DNA of 44,896 nt, taken from Verrucomicrobiia bacterium. Its GTDB lineage: Bacteria > Verrucomicrobiota > Verrucomicrobiia > Verrucomicrobiales > DEV007. The stretch spans positions 1 through 44,896 of the forward strand of contig JAGRPB010000017.1 in NCBI GenBank assembly GCA_020439945.1, given 5' to 3'. Positions 31,834-40,487 of the stretch are shown piece after piece (position 1 is the first letter of the stretch; each line of letters begins with the position of its first letter). A program made the position numbers and the translations under genes. The notes beneath the pieces are model-generated. The model saw only the letters and a program-made list of their open reading frames with translations, ran no database searches and was not told where the DNA came from.

Positions 31834-34296
31834 TCAGTCAGCGATGCGGAAATCCGCGCTGGCAAGCAGGGCCTGGCAGAAGGCGATCAGGGTTTCGTCC
31901 TTCTCGCTTTCTGCGATTCCTTTGATCGGCGTTTCAAAAAAGCCGGCAACCAGCGCCTTTTCCTCAACCGTGGGAGCGCGGTTGAAGCACAGCTCGAAGG
32001 CCCGGTCGATCTGCCCCTCGCGATCGTCGGCATCGCTCTTGAGGCGCTTGGCCAGGCCTTCGGCTCTGGCACGGATGAAATCGCTGTTCATGAGATAGAG
32101 CGCCTGGGGCGGCACGTTGGTGGTGTCGCGACTGCCGGTGACGAGACTCGGCTCGGCAAAATCGAACAGCTTGAGCACGTCGGGCAGACGGTCGCGCAGC
32201 ACGGGCAGATAGATCGAGCGATGCAGCGAGCCATCCAGATCGTCGGGCAGGGATTGATTGAAGGCGATCAAGGCGACTGACTGACTACTGAGTTCGGCCA
32301 CCAAAGATCCCGCGCGCGGCGAGGGATCGAGCTCGCCGGACACCGCCAACATGGAGTCACGAATCTCCTCCGCGTCGAGGCGCCGCCTGGGTATGCGCCA
32401 GAGAAGACGATTGTCGGGATCTTTTTCGAAACAATCCGCCCGCCATCCGGAACTCTGCCGATAGGTTCGAGAGAGCACCATCTCGCGGACCAGCGTTTTC
32501 ACCGACCAGCCGTTTTCCCGGAAACGCAGGGCGAGATAGTCGAGCAGTTCGGGATGGCTGGGCGCGGCGCCGGTGTGACCGAAGTCGTCGACCGTGTTCA
32601 CCAGGCCGGCTCCGAAAAGATGACTCCAGACCCGGTTCACCATCACGCGGGCGGTCAGGGGATTCTCCGGATCGGTCAGCCAGCGGGCCAGTTCGAGCCG
32701 ACCGCTGGCCTCGCCCGGAACCGGCCCCTCCGTTTCCAGACCGAAAATGGCGGGCACCGCCCGGGTCACCTTTTCTCCGGGATGACCGATCTCACCGCGA
32801 TCGTATTTGGGCGAATCGACCATTTTCTCTCCCTCGATCACTCCCATGCAGAGCGGCAGCGCGTGCCCTTCGGCGTCGACGGTTTCCAGCTTGCCGACGA
32901 TGGGACCGCGGGTCCAGATGATGCGCAGCGCTTCGCGGAGCATCTCGTTGAAATGTTTTTGCGGGTCCTCGCCATCGGCCAGCATCTTTTCCCCTCTGGC
33001 CTTTCCGTTGGCTTCGTCGGCGGCCAGTTGGGCGAGTTTTTCCTCGAGTTTTGCGACCTCGGTCTTTGGAATCGACGGATTCGGGATCAGTTGACCGGGT
33101 AGATCGGGCAACCGAACCAGCTTGCCTCCCTGGCTGCTCTCGGAATCCACCCAGGTGCCGAAGCGGGTTTCGGTGCTCTTGAAAATGCCGGACAAGGCGT
33201 AGTAATCCGCCATCCTGACCGGTTCGGACTTGTGATCATGGCAACGGGCGCAGGCCAGCGAGGTCGCCAGCATCGATCGTGAGAACGCATCGATCTGCTC
33301 GTCGGCGACGTCGGCGGCGAACTGAAGCTGGTTGCCCTCCGTCAGCCCCTTGGGACCGAACGCGAGAAAACCGGTGGCGATCAACTGTCGTGCCCGTTCT
33401 TTCTCCGAATCGAACGGCAGCAGGTCGCCGGCGAGTTGCTCGATGAGAAAGCGGTCGTAGGGCAAGTCTTCATTGAAGGCATCGATGACCCAATCCCGGT
33501 AGCGCCAGGCGTGCGGATAGGTGACGTTGGCCTCCTTTCCGTTCGATTCCGCAAAGCGCGCCACATCAAGCCAATGCCGCGCCCAGCGAACCCCGAATCC
33601 ATCCGAATCCAACAGGGCATCGACGGTTTCCTCCAGTCGATCCAAGGAGAAATGGGCCACCATTTCCGGCGATGGCGGCAGCCCGGTCAGATCGAAGCTG
33701 AGCCGACGGAGCAGGGTCACGGCATCGGCATCCGGCGAGGGAGCAAGCCCGCTCGCCTTCAATTCCGCGAGCACGAACCGGTCGATGTCGGAGCTCGCCC
33801 AAGCATCCGGTTCCGGGCTGTTCGGCACCGTTGGTGTCGTTGGAGGCCGATAGCTCCAAAACTCTTTGCGACTCTCGAAATCGGACCAATCCCCTTCCCC
33901 GTTCCCGGCCGGCTTCGCCTTTCGCGGATCGATCGCTCCCTCCTCAATCCAGGTCGCGAAATCGGCAATGACGCGGTCGGACAGCTTCGGTTTCCGCGGC
34001 GGCATCTCGAGATCGGGGTCGTCATGACGAATCGCCGTCAGCAGCAGGCTCTCGGACGGTTTTCCCGGCACCACCGCCGGCCCCGAATCTCCGCCCGTCA
34101 GGAGCGCTTCCCGATCGTCGACCCGGAGACCGCCCTTCGATTTCCCTTCCTCGACGGAGTGACAACGATAGCAGTGCTCGACCAGCATCGGACGGATGTT
34201 CGCTTCGAAGAACTTCGTATCGTCCTCCGCCAGCGCACTCGTCGCGACGAGGGAGGTGAGCATACCCGCCAGGTTGATTTTGGAAATTGGCTTCAT
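31834..34296 (-). CDS. PSCyt1-DUF1549-DUF1553 protein (secreted cytochrome c-like)
   Basis: The 820-residue protein from ATG 34296 has a Sec signal ending about residue 23 (SALA). It then has a PSCyt1 haem-binding-like domain with HCYRCH (residues 41-46) and LRVDDREALLTGGDSGPAV. DUF1549 follows, with the helical SDIDRFVLAELKASGLAPS, LRRLSFDLTGLPPSPEMV and a second CxxCH at 349-353 (CARCHDHK). DUF1553 follows, with LARWLTDPENPLTARVMVNR and NVPPQALYLMNSDF. Covalent haem attachment in the periplasm is likely at one or both CxxCH sites. No LamG or CBM insertion is present between the DUFs, unlike many family members. Its start overlaps the stop of the propeller lipoprotein gene by 4 nt. Function unknown; it is paired with DUF1501. 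Confidence 0.93.
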   Translation of the reverse strand: MKPISKINLAGMLTSLVATSALAEDDTKFFEANIRPMLVEHCYRCHSVEEGKSKGGLRVDDREALLTGGDSGPAVVPGKPSESLLLTAIRHDDPDLEMPPRKPKLSDRVIADFATWIEEGAIDPRKAKPAGNGEGDWSDFESRKEFWSYRPPTTPTVPNSPEPDAWASSDIDRFVLAELKASGLAPSPDADAVTLLRRLSFDLTGLPPSPEMVAHFSLDRLEETVDALLDSDGFGVRWARHWLDVARFAESNGKEANVTYPHAWRYRDWVIDAFNEDLPYDRFLIEQLAGDLLPFDSEKERARQLIATGFLAFGPKGLTEGNQLQFAADVADEQIDAFSRSMLATSLACARCHDHKSEPVRMADYYALSGIFKSTETRFGTWVDSESSQGGKLVRLPDLPGQLIPNPSIPKTEVAKLEEKLAQLAADEANGKARGEKMLADGEDPQKHFNEMLREALRIIWTRGPIVGKLETVDAEGHALPLCMGVIEGEKMVDSPKYDRGEIGHPGEKVTRAVPAIFGLETEGPVPGEASGRLELARWLTDPENPLTARVMVNRVWSHLFGAGLVNTVDDFGHTGAAPSHPELLDYLALRFRENGWSVKTLVREMVLSRTYRQSSGWRADCFEKDPDNRLLWRIPRRRLDAEEIRDSMLAVSGELDPSPRAGSLVAELSSQSVALIAFNQSLPDDLDGSLHRSIYLPVLRDRLPDVLKLFDFAEPSLVTGSRDTTNVPPQALYLMNSDFIRARAEGLAKRLKSDADDREGQIDRAFELCFNRAPTVEEKALVAGFFETPIKGIAESEKDETLIAFCQALLASADFRIAD

Positions 34297-35741
34297 GGGT
34301 TGGCGATGTGTTCCGACTTGGGTTCCTTTTTCTCCAGCCACTCGTTCAGCGAATCCGGCGGCCAGTCTTCGCTCAGGTTTCTTGAACCGGTCTCTCCCTC
34401 GCGCCAGAGTCGCCAGCTGATTTTTCCGGAGACCGGATCGACCTCAGCATACGACATTTCGCCATCGGACTTCCAGCCCGGCAGCGTGCGGCATTTCCAA
34501 CCGAGGTGCGGTGACGAAATCAGCTGGCTCTTTCCGCCGGTCAAATCCACGACCGCGACCGCATCGGTTTCGCTTTCGACCACGGCCACGCGGCGTCCGT
34601 CGGGGGAAGGCACGAAATACCCGAGATTCATCGGCAACGCGCCTTCGGGCGTAGGGACAGTCACCACCGGTCCGCCATGAGCCGGGACGGTGAAGAGTCT
34701 CGGCTGCTCATTGGGATCGGCACCGGCCGACGGCAGGGTAACCGGTTGCCCCGAGAAGAGCACGCGATCGTCCGGCAGCACCGCCACCCGGGGCGAGAAC
34801 GGCACCAGCACCGTGGCCAGTTGCTCGGTCTCGGGAGTGTTATTCTCCTTCTTCGACGCGGTGTCGGCGCTCGCGCGTTGCAAACGCATCAGGCGACTGC
34901 CTTCGCCTGAAAGGGGCGTCAGGAAAACCAGGGAGTCGCCCTCACGACTCCAATCAAAGGCCGGCGTGATCCCTTTCACCAACGGGTGACGCGCCCCGCC
35001 GGGCAGATCGATGATCTCCAGGTCGATCTCATCGTGATCACCCACTTTGCGACCGACGGCCAGACGATTCCCGTCCGGTGATACCCGGAGAGTCTGGCAG
35101 TCCCGAAGCGATCGCAAAATCAATGAGCTGTCCTCGAAAGCGGTGCGCTCCTCGTTCAGGCTCACGAGCGCAATCTGATTAACTCCGAATCTGAGATCGT
35201 CGTCATCAATATCATCGAGTTCCGCCAAGGCTTGGGGCGCCTTTTGCAGGGAAGCCTTCACCCCGTCGGGATCCTTCGCCCACGCGAGCTGGAAGGCAGC
35301 AACGGAGATCAGGAACTCATCCGGCACCAACGAAGTCAGGAGAGTCTCGAAATCGGTGGATTCACCATGGATCACCACCAGGGCTTCGAGGACCTCGGGC
35401 AGGCGATCGGCCAGGGCCTCGATCGTTTCCCTTTCCTCGGTGGGAAGTTGTTCGCGGATCGCGCTCCAATCGCGGGCGTGGCCGGTTTGGTGAACGACCA
35501 CCCCTCGACCATCAGGCAACCAGGCCAGTTCGCTGACGACCAGATCTTCAAGCGCCGGATCCCCGGGTTTCAGTGCCGCCAACCAATGGCCGTCCCCGTC
35601 GGCCAGGCGAAGCTGATCCTTCACGATCACGGCCGCTCGTTCGCCATTGGGAGACCAGGCGAATCTCTCTTTCGGCTCGCATCCGCACAGCAGCGCGAGA
35701 GCGAAAATGGGGCAAAGGATTCTGGGAAGAGGGTTCGGCAT
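34293..35741 (-). CDS. WD40/TolB-like beta-propeller lipoprotein
   Basis: From ATG 35741 the 482-residue protein has a lipoprotein signal MPNPLPRILCPIFALALLCG with lipidated Cys21. It then has repeated propeller blades, each with a W/F-x-P-D/N-G-x motif: RFAWSPNGERAAVIV, LAWLPDGRGVVV, LRVSPDGNRLAVG, FDWSREGDSLVFL and FVPSPDGRRVAVVES. It is tethered to a membrane on the periplasmic side. The gene starts 4 nt after the anti-sigma stop and its own stop overlaps the cytochrome gene start (ATGA). This tight coupling suggests that the propeller is a sensor, scaffold or assembly partner for the anti-sigma factor or for the exported cytochrome; this is inference. The open frame upstream of 35741 is an artefact. 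Confidence 0.85.
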   Translation of the reverse strand: MPNPLPRILCPIFALALLCGCEPKERFAWSPNGERAAVIVKDQLRLADGDGHWLAALKPGDPALEDLVVSELAWLPDGRGVVVHQTGHARDWSAIREQLPTEERETIEALADRLPEVLEALVVIHGESTDFETLLTSLVPDEFLISVAAFQLAWAKDPDGVKASLQKAPQALAELDDIDDDDLRFGVNQIALVSLNEERTAFEDSSLILRSLRDCQTLRVSPDGNRLAVGRKVGDHDEIDLEIIDLPGGARHPLVKGITPAFDWSREGDSLVFLTPLSGEGSRLMRLQRASADTASKKENNTPETEQLATVLVPFSPRVAVLPDDRVLFSGQPVTLPSAGADPNEQPRLFTVPAHGGPVVTVPTPEGALPMNLGYFVPSPDGRRVAVVESETDAVAVVDLTGGKSQLISSPHLGWKCRTLPGWKSDGEMSYAEVDPVSGKISWRLWREGETGSRNLSEDWPPDSLNEWLEKKEPKSEHIANP

Positions 35742-35745
35742 GATG

Positions 35746-36222
35746 TCAGGATTGGGGTTCGTAGGCCGGCACCACCGCGAGTTGGCCGTTTTCCCCCAGC
35801 CGGTAGCGGGCCCAGGGCGAGCTGGTGGCTTTATCGCCCGAGGGTGCTCCGTTCTCCGTCGCCATTTCGAGCGACGTCCCCTTTTCGGAAGTTTGACGGC
35901 TGCCACCGATGAATCCGGCTCCCGCCGCCAATCCCAGGGCGATCAGGGCGGCGGCCACCTTGAGCCAGGCGCTCGGTCGAACGAAGGAGAGAATCGCCGG
36001 CAACCCCGCCTCGGAGGCGGTTTCCTCGCCTGCCGCGCAAAACAACTCGGGCGATGCGATCACCACTTTTTCCGTCAATCCCAGGGCTTCGCGGGTTCGG
36101 CTCGCTACGGCGCGATGTTCGGGATTCTGTTCGAGGTAAGCCTCGAGCAAATGCGACACTTCCTCGGGCAATTCGCCGAGCGATTGGTCGATCAAGAGCG
36201 CGTTGAGATGTTCCGTTTTCAT
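35746..36222 (-). CDS. Anti-sigma-factor-like single-span membrane protein
   Basis: The 158-residue protein has a cytoplasmic N-terminal part of about 85 residues. One membrane span follows at residues 86-107 (WLKVAAALIALGLAAGAGFI), then a short periplasmic tail. The N-terminal helices (EHLNALLIDQSLGELPEEVS) look like a zinc-free anti-sigma domain; the HxxxCxxC zinc motif is absent. Its ATG overlaps the stop of the ECF sigma gene by 4 nt, the classic arrangement for a sigma/anti-sigma pair. It should hold the sigma factor at the membrane until an envelope signal is sensed. The periplasmic tail ends with GENGQLAVVPAYEPQS, short enough that a partner (perhaps the adjacent propeller lipoprotein) may carry the sensing part. 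Confidence 0.8.
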   Translation of the reverse strand: MKTEHLNALLIDQSLGELPEEVSHLLEAYLEQNPEHRAVASRTREALGLTEKVVIASPELFCAAGEETASEAGLPAILSFVRPSAWLKVAAALIALGLAAGAGFIGGSRQTSEKGTSLEMATENGAPSGDKATSSPWARYRLGENGQLAVVPAYEPQS

Positions 36223-36764
36223 GAATCAGATTTCGATTGTTGGTTAGACTGTCCGGATCCCAAACCTTCCTCGGCCGCCAGACGTTCCCTCACGGCGTGA
36301 ATCGCGTGATGAATCCGGGAACGCACCGTGCCGAGAGGAATCTCCAGGATCTCCGCGATTTCCGCGTAGGACAGTTGCTGGGAAAAACGCAGGTCCAGAA
36401 TTTCCCGTTGGAGCGGCGGCAAGGCGGCGATCATTTCCCGGGCCGCCTCGATGCGATCATCCGGCACCGGCGACGCCGCGGTGTCGGTGGAAAGATCACC
36501 GGCGATCACTTCGCGTTCCCGGTAACGCCGCTTCCACGCCGCCTGGCTCACCCGGCGGGCAATCCCGAACAGGTAGGCCCGCAGCGATTCGGGTTCGCTA
36601 CCCTTTTCGAGTCCGCGAGCCATCTCCATGAAGGTCTCCTGGACGAGATCCTCGGACGAATCGCCGCCGCCATTTCCGTGGCGCCGCGTGAAATACCTGG
36701 CCAGGTCATCCGCCGCGTCTTTGAAAAGCTGCTCGAGATGGGGTGATTTCTGAATGGCTTCCAA
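36219..36764 (-). CDS. ECF RNA polymerase sigma factor
   Basis: The 181-residue protein has sigma region 2 (SEDLVQETFMEMARGLEKG, then LRAYLFGIARRVSQAAWKRR) and region 4 (LPPLQREILDLRFSQQLSYA, then EIPLGTVRSRIHHAIHAVRE), the minimal ECF layout. The only suitable start is TTG at 36764; the same frame has a TGA stop 21 nt upstream, and no ATG or GTG lies between. The gene overlaps the anti-sigma gene by 4 nt and heads a five-gene operon whose last two products are exported PSCyt1/DUF1553 and DUF1501 proteins. It probably transcribes its own operon from an ECF-like promoter about 60-90 nt upstream. Confidence 0.92.
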   Translation of the reverse strand: MEAIQKSPHLEQLFKDAADDLARYFTRRHGNGGGDSSEDLVQETFMEMARGLEKGSEPESLRAYLFGIARRVSQAAWKRRYREREVIAGDLSTDTAASPVPDDRIEAAREMIAALPPLQREILDLRFSQQLSYAEIAEILEIPLGTVRSRIHHAIHAVRERLAAEEGLGSGQSNQQSKSDS

Positions 36765-36823
36765 GGGGCTTGCGTGGGAAATCGATCAAGGCCGCCCGGA
36801 GGATGGCGACCTCTTTCCATTCC

Positions 36824-36853
36824 TTACGTTGCCGGAAACCGGGAAAAAGTTCA
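36824..36853 (-). promoter_or_regulatory. Candidate ECF-type promoter of the sigma operon
   Basis: Read on the minus strand, TGAACTT (36853-36847) and CGTAA (36828-36824) are 18 nt apart. This resembles the GGAACTT / CGTC-type -35 and -10 boxes used by many ECF sigma factors, although the spacer is 1-2 nt longer than usual. It lies about 60 nt before the sigma start codon. Autoregulation is the expected behaviour, but the match is suggestive only. Confidence 0.35.
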
Positions 36854-36903
36854 CTCCGAACGAGATTTTTTTTCTCCCGCTCCACTGGCTTACCCGTGCG
36901 ATT

Positions 36904-36940
36904 CAACCCTGTTGGGTCGCGGACTCAACCCTGTTGACTG
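36904..36940. repeat. 37-bp palindromic repeat, copy 2 (intergenic)
   Basis: The element reads CAACCCTGTTGGGTCGCGGA and continues to 36940, with two direct copies of CAACCCTGTTG around a GGTCGCGGACT centre. GTTGGGTC-GCG-GACTCAAC is a palindrome with one mismatch. It lies 3 nt from the stop end of the DUF2183 gene and upstream of the sigma promoter. It is 30 of 37 identical to 25826-25862, so it belongs to a dispersed REP-like family. Confidence 0.72.
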
Positions 36941-36943
36941 CCG

Positions 36944-38077
36944 TCATTCCGCATCCGGCTCCGCCACGGATCGCCGCACCATTTCCACCTGATCGGCAAC
37001 CAGCCATCCCCGTTCGTGGAGGATCTGCGCCGCTTCGACCGAGTCGGTGAAAAAGGCGAACGCGGTCGGGGTTTCCGCGAGATGGGCGACGTTTTCCTGC
37101 AATTCTCTCCGGCGTTCACGGCCGGAAACATCCCGGATCAGGATGAGATCGATCCGCTCGGGATAGGCGAGCGCCACGTCGATGTAGATGGAGGTGTCGT
37201 GTTGGCCGCTGTCGCCGATCAGGATCACCGGTTGGTCGGGATACCACGCCAGGGTCTGCTCGATCGATTCGCCCTTGTGAACGTGATGGCTTTTCTTGAA
37301 CCACTTGTCCACGTCGAGTCCCCAGTCGGTCATGAAAAACAATCCCAGCGGCAGCCCGTTCTTCTCGAAAATCAACTGGAGTAGTCCATGCAGGTTGTAG
37401 GGGGAACTGGTCACGTAGGCGATGGGATTCCAAGGCGGCTCGCCGCCTTTCCCGCCGCGCTGCAACGCCCGATAGAGCGCGGCCGAACCGGGATACAGTT
37501 GGCGGGTCAACGCGTTGCCGAACAGCGTCGTGGCGATCATCTGGAGCCGCCGGGCGGCGTTGGTGACGAGAACGGTGTCGTCGATGTCGCTGATGAGGAG
37601 AAAATCGCTGTTCGGTCCCGCTCGCGAAAGCCGGTGATCGATGGGCAGGGAAACCTCGGATTCGGGAAACTCGACCACCAGCGTCTGGCTGTGACATTCC
37701 GACTCCGGGATGACGGTCTCGAAATAGCCCTCGTGATCGGCGCGCATCTCGACCGGTTCCCCTTCGAGGCTGAGCCTGACGAGGGATTTCGGGCGCTCGG
37801 GAGTGGCCCAGCGTTTCAGCATTTGAATGAGATTGATCCAGGTGGGGTCCTGCGGATCCGGCTCCCGCCATTCCCGGGTCAGGAGTACCCGGCCTTTCAC
37901 CGCGACACCGCCCTTCACCGGCGAGGCGAAGTAGATCTCGGCGGTCATCGGTTTGCCGAGGCGACCGGTCACCCACGCGAGAAACCGATGCACCGCGTTA
38001 TAGACCTTGGCGACCTGCAGGGCGAGCAGTCGCAGGAGAGGCGGTCTGGGTTTCGGGATCGATTTTGAGAGAGGCAT
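36944..38077 (-). CDS. DUF2183 protein (App1-like phosphatidate phosphatase)
   Basis: The 377-residue protein has the HAD-like DxDxT motif in LLISDIDDTVLVTNAAR (Asp164, Asp166, Thr168), then YVTSSPYNLHGLLQLIF and the third motif ILIGDSGQHDTSIYIDVA. This is the DUF2183 catalytic domain of yeast App1 and related phosphatidate phosphatases. The N-terminal half (MTAEIYFASPVKGGVAVKGR) is a beta-rich domain common in the bacterial members. A Mg-dependent phosphatase acting on a lipid phosphate at the inner membrane is likely; the substrate is not proven. There is no signal peptide, but the N-terminus is basic and amphipathic. The start is ATG 38077, and it diverges from the GT-C-like gene across 180 bp. 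Confidence 0.88.
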   Translation of the reverse strand: MPLSKSIPKPRPPLLRLLALQVAKVYNAVHRFLAWVTGRLGKPMTAEIYFASPVKGGVAVKGRVLLTREWREPDPQDPTWINLIQMLKRWATPERPKSLVRLSLEGEPVEMRADHEGYFETVIPESECHSQTLVVEFPESEVSLPIDHRLSRAGPNSDFLLISDIDDTVLVTNAARRLQMIATTLFGNALTRQLYPGSAALYRALQRGGKGGEPPWNPIAYVTSSPYNLHGLLQLIFEKNGLPLGLFFMTDWGLDVDKWFKKSHHVHKGESIEQTLAWYPDQPVILIGDSGQHDTSIYIDVALAYPERIDLILIRDVSGRERRRELQENVAHLAETPTAFAFFTDSVEAAQILHERGWLVADQVEMVRRSVAEPDAE

Positions 38078-38257
38078 CCGTCGGTGCGAGAAGGCGAAAA
38101 CTTCGACTCAATTCCCGTAGACGCCGAACGCCACCCCTGGCAATCGAACTTTGTGCCGGAAGTGCTCGTTCGATCGCAAGTCCGGCGTTGAAAATCGTCA
38201 TCGACCGGTTTAACGCTCCCCCCGGAAACAGCCCTATTCCCTGTTTCACGACGGGCA

Positions 38258-40204
38258 TTGCACGCGGCCGCTTTCGATCTCAGGGGAACGATCCGGAAAG
38301 TGATTCCGGCGGGCCTGATCGTGCTGACGCTGGCCGGCCTGATCGCCACGATCCTGTTGCCAGCCCCGTGGCACTCCCGCGTTTTTGATTCGGCCATTCC
38401 GACGAAAACGCTGCGCCTCGAAGAATTCGTCGGCGCCGGGCTGTGGCTGACAGGTGCGTTCGGTGCCGTCTTCACTCTTCTGCTGGCGGTGACCTGGAGA
38501 TGGTGGCGCGCCGAAGGAGCCGCGGACACTCCATCACCCACCAGCTGTCACTGGCAAAAAAGCGATCGATGGTTCGCTCCCCTGCTGCTCGCCCTCCTCA
38601 CCATGGCCACCTGGCAACGCTGGCCGGCCATGAGTCACTCGCTGTGGGGCGACGAGGACTGGGCGTTCTGCGCCTATGTTTATGGAGAATGGCGACCGGT
38701 TGAGAAGCACGGAAGCTATCAGGGGCCGATCAAGTTCCACACCGTCCCGTGGGAGCAGACTCTCTTTGGCGATCAACAGGGCAACAATCACTGGCTCTCG
38801 TCCCTGCTCCAACGGCTGTCGCTGAATGCCTGGCGAAAATTGGAGCATCGGAAGCGATGGGACTTCGACGAGCGCATCATCCGCCTCGCTCCACTGTTGG
38901 GAGGCTTGGGATCGCTCGCGGCCGTCGCCTTGTTTCTCCGATCGCTCGGTCGGCCGGTCGAGGGACTGGTGGCCGCCCTCTTCATGGAGTTCCATCCCTG
39001 GCACTTCCGCTTCAGCACCGAAGCCCGGGGTTACTCCCTGATGCTCCTGTTTTTCGTGCTTGCCATATGGGCGGCCTCGAACTGCCTGAAAAGCGGGCGT
39101 CTGCGACACTGGCTCTGGTTGGGGATCGTCGAGTGGTTGGTGATGCTCTCCTGGAAAGGCGCGGTGTATCCCCTGTTGTTTCTGAACGGTCTGATCGTCG
39201 TGGTGATCTGGCGACAACATCGTCGAACCCCTGCCGTTCGACGAACCCAGCTCTCCCGTTGGCTGGCCGGCAGCCTGGTTGGGGCGCTCCTGTTCCTGCC
39301 CCAGGGAATCACGAGCGAATTGCAGGTGCGTCGCAGTCTCGAGCAGGTGCGACATCGGGCGAGGCCGATGGACCAGACCTGGGCGGCGAATACCCTGTCG
39401 GAAACCCTGATCGGGATTCCCTTCTTCGAGGAAGATCCCGAGAATCCGCGGGAACTGTCGCTGCAACGCCAATGGCGCACCTCCCCGGTTTCAGGATTGC
39501 TGGCCGGAGGCATCGCCTTGCTGCTCGTACTTGGCCTCTGGCGGCTCTGGCGACGAGATCGTTTGCTGGCCGGCATCTGTCTCACGATTTGCGTCAGCGC
39601 GGTGGCGACGGCCCTTCACTTCAAATACCTCATTCGGGTGGAATTGCTGCCCTGGTATCTTCTCTTCTGCCTCCCGATATGGGCGATCCTGGTCGCGGCA
39701 GCCGTCAGTCCGGACGATTCACTCCTGGCCACTCGCCCGGGTTGGCTACGATTCACCCCGGCGACCGCGGCGCTGATCTTCTTCGCGTTGTTCGAGTCAC
39801 CGACGGATCGCATTCTCAGGCAATTTCCGCTGGAGGATTTCCGCGACGCCTGGTTGGCCACAAGGGGACGTCACGAGCCGCTCGGGTTTGACGGCCCTTC
39901 CAAGATCTACACCGCCTGGCTCTGGCGCATGGGTGAGGCCTACGATCCTCGCGGCGATGTCAGGGTGCGCGACGCCACTTCGCTCCGGCGCCGAATGGCG
40001 GAGGCTCAATCTGCCAACGGCGACTTCTACATGGTGGTCGGCTACCGTGAATTGGGCGAATTGCTCTGCCCCGACCTGCTGGCCGCGCTGGAGGAGTCCG
40101 CCAACTTCGAACGGGTCGAAACTCTCTGGGGGGACGAAAAGGTGCACACGCTGACGGTCTACCACATGAAGCAAGCTCCTCCGGCGGGTCCCTCGATCAA
40201 ATAA
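38258..40204 (+). CDS. GT-C-like polytopic membrane glycosyltransferase
   Basis: The 648-residue protein has many hydrophobic helices. The first large loop carries SLWGDEDWAFCAYV (Asp132, Glu133, Asp134), and a later one FHPWHFRFSTEARGYSLML. The acidic loop-1 motif and the E-ARGY motif are typical of GT-C enzymes related to ArnT and protein mannosyltransferases, which move sugars from polyprenyl phosphate on the outer face of the inner membrane. The C-terminal 130 residues form a soluble domain. No ATG exists near the N-terminus; TTG 38258 keeps a basic RGTIRK before the first helix, while GTG 38300 is the alternative. It is not a close match to the other GT-C-like protein at 7615-9546. The acceptor is unknown. 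Confidence 0.8.
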   Translation: MHAAAFDLRGTIRKVIPAGLIVLTLAGLIATILLPAPWHSRVFDSAIPTKTLRLEEFVGAGLWLTGAFGAVFTLLLAVTWRWWRAEGAADTPSPTSCHWQKSDRWFAPLLLALLTMATWQRWPAMSHSLWGDEDWAFCAYVYGEWRPVEKHGSYQGPIKFHTVPWEQTLFGDQQGNNHWLSSLLQRLSLNAWRKLEHRKRWDFDERIIRLAPLLGGLGSLAAVALFLRSLGRPVEGLVAALFMEFHPWHFRFSTEARGYSLMLLFFVLAIWAASNCLKSGRLRHWLWLGIVEWLVMLSWKGAVYPLLFLNGLIVVVIWRQHRRTPAVRRTQLSRWLAGSLVGALLFLPQGITSELQVRRSLEQVRHRARPMDQTWAANTLSETLIGIPFFEEDPENPRELSLQRQWRTSPVSGLLAGGIALLLVLGLWRLWRRDRLLAGICLTICVSAVATALHFKYLIRVELLPWYLLFCLPIWAILVAAAVSPDDSLLATRPGWLRFTPATAALIFFALFESPTDRILRQFPLEDFRDAWLATRGRHEPLGFDGPSKIYTAWLWRMGEAYDPRGDVRVRDATSLRRRMAEAQSANGDFYMVVGYRELGELLCPDLLAALEESANFERVETLWGDEKVHTLTVYHMKQAPPAGPSIK

Positions 40205-40487
40205 GGCGGCGCCTCATTTCAAACTTTTATCGCCTTTTCCCTTGGCTCTCCAATCCTTCCCGTGGCTGTTCCTCCGGGAGCCAAACTGATGGGAAGTGGA
40301 CCCATCTTTTTTGAGAATGAAACGGAGATGGGCGGTTCAAACGAATTCATCGAGACTCGGAAAAAAGAGCCCGTTGTGCGCATTCTGCAAGACTTTGAGC
40401 GACAGGGGTTACCTGAAATCGGGTGAAAAAGTTTCTGGAGTCCCCCATGGTTTCCATTCAAGATGAGCTACGTCGTCTCCGGGACTC

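Noticed and set aside
33436..34680. Plus-strand open frame opposite the PSCyt1/DUF1553 and propeller genes
   Set aside because: It covers two well-supported genes on the other strand and has no recognisable features.
37969..38541. Minus-strand open frame overlapping the DUF2183 gene start and the GT-C gene
   Set aside because: Composition is Ser/Arg/Pro-rich and it overlaps two supported genes on both strands.
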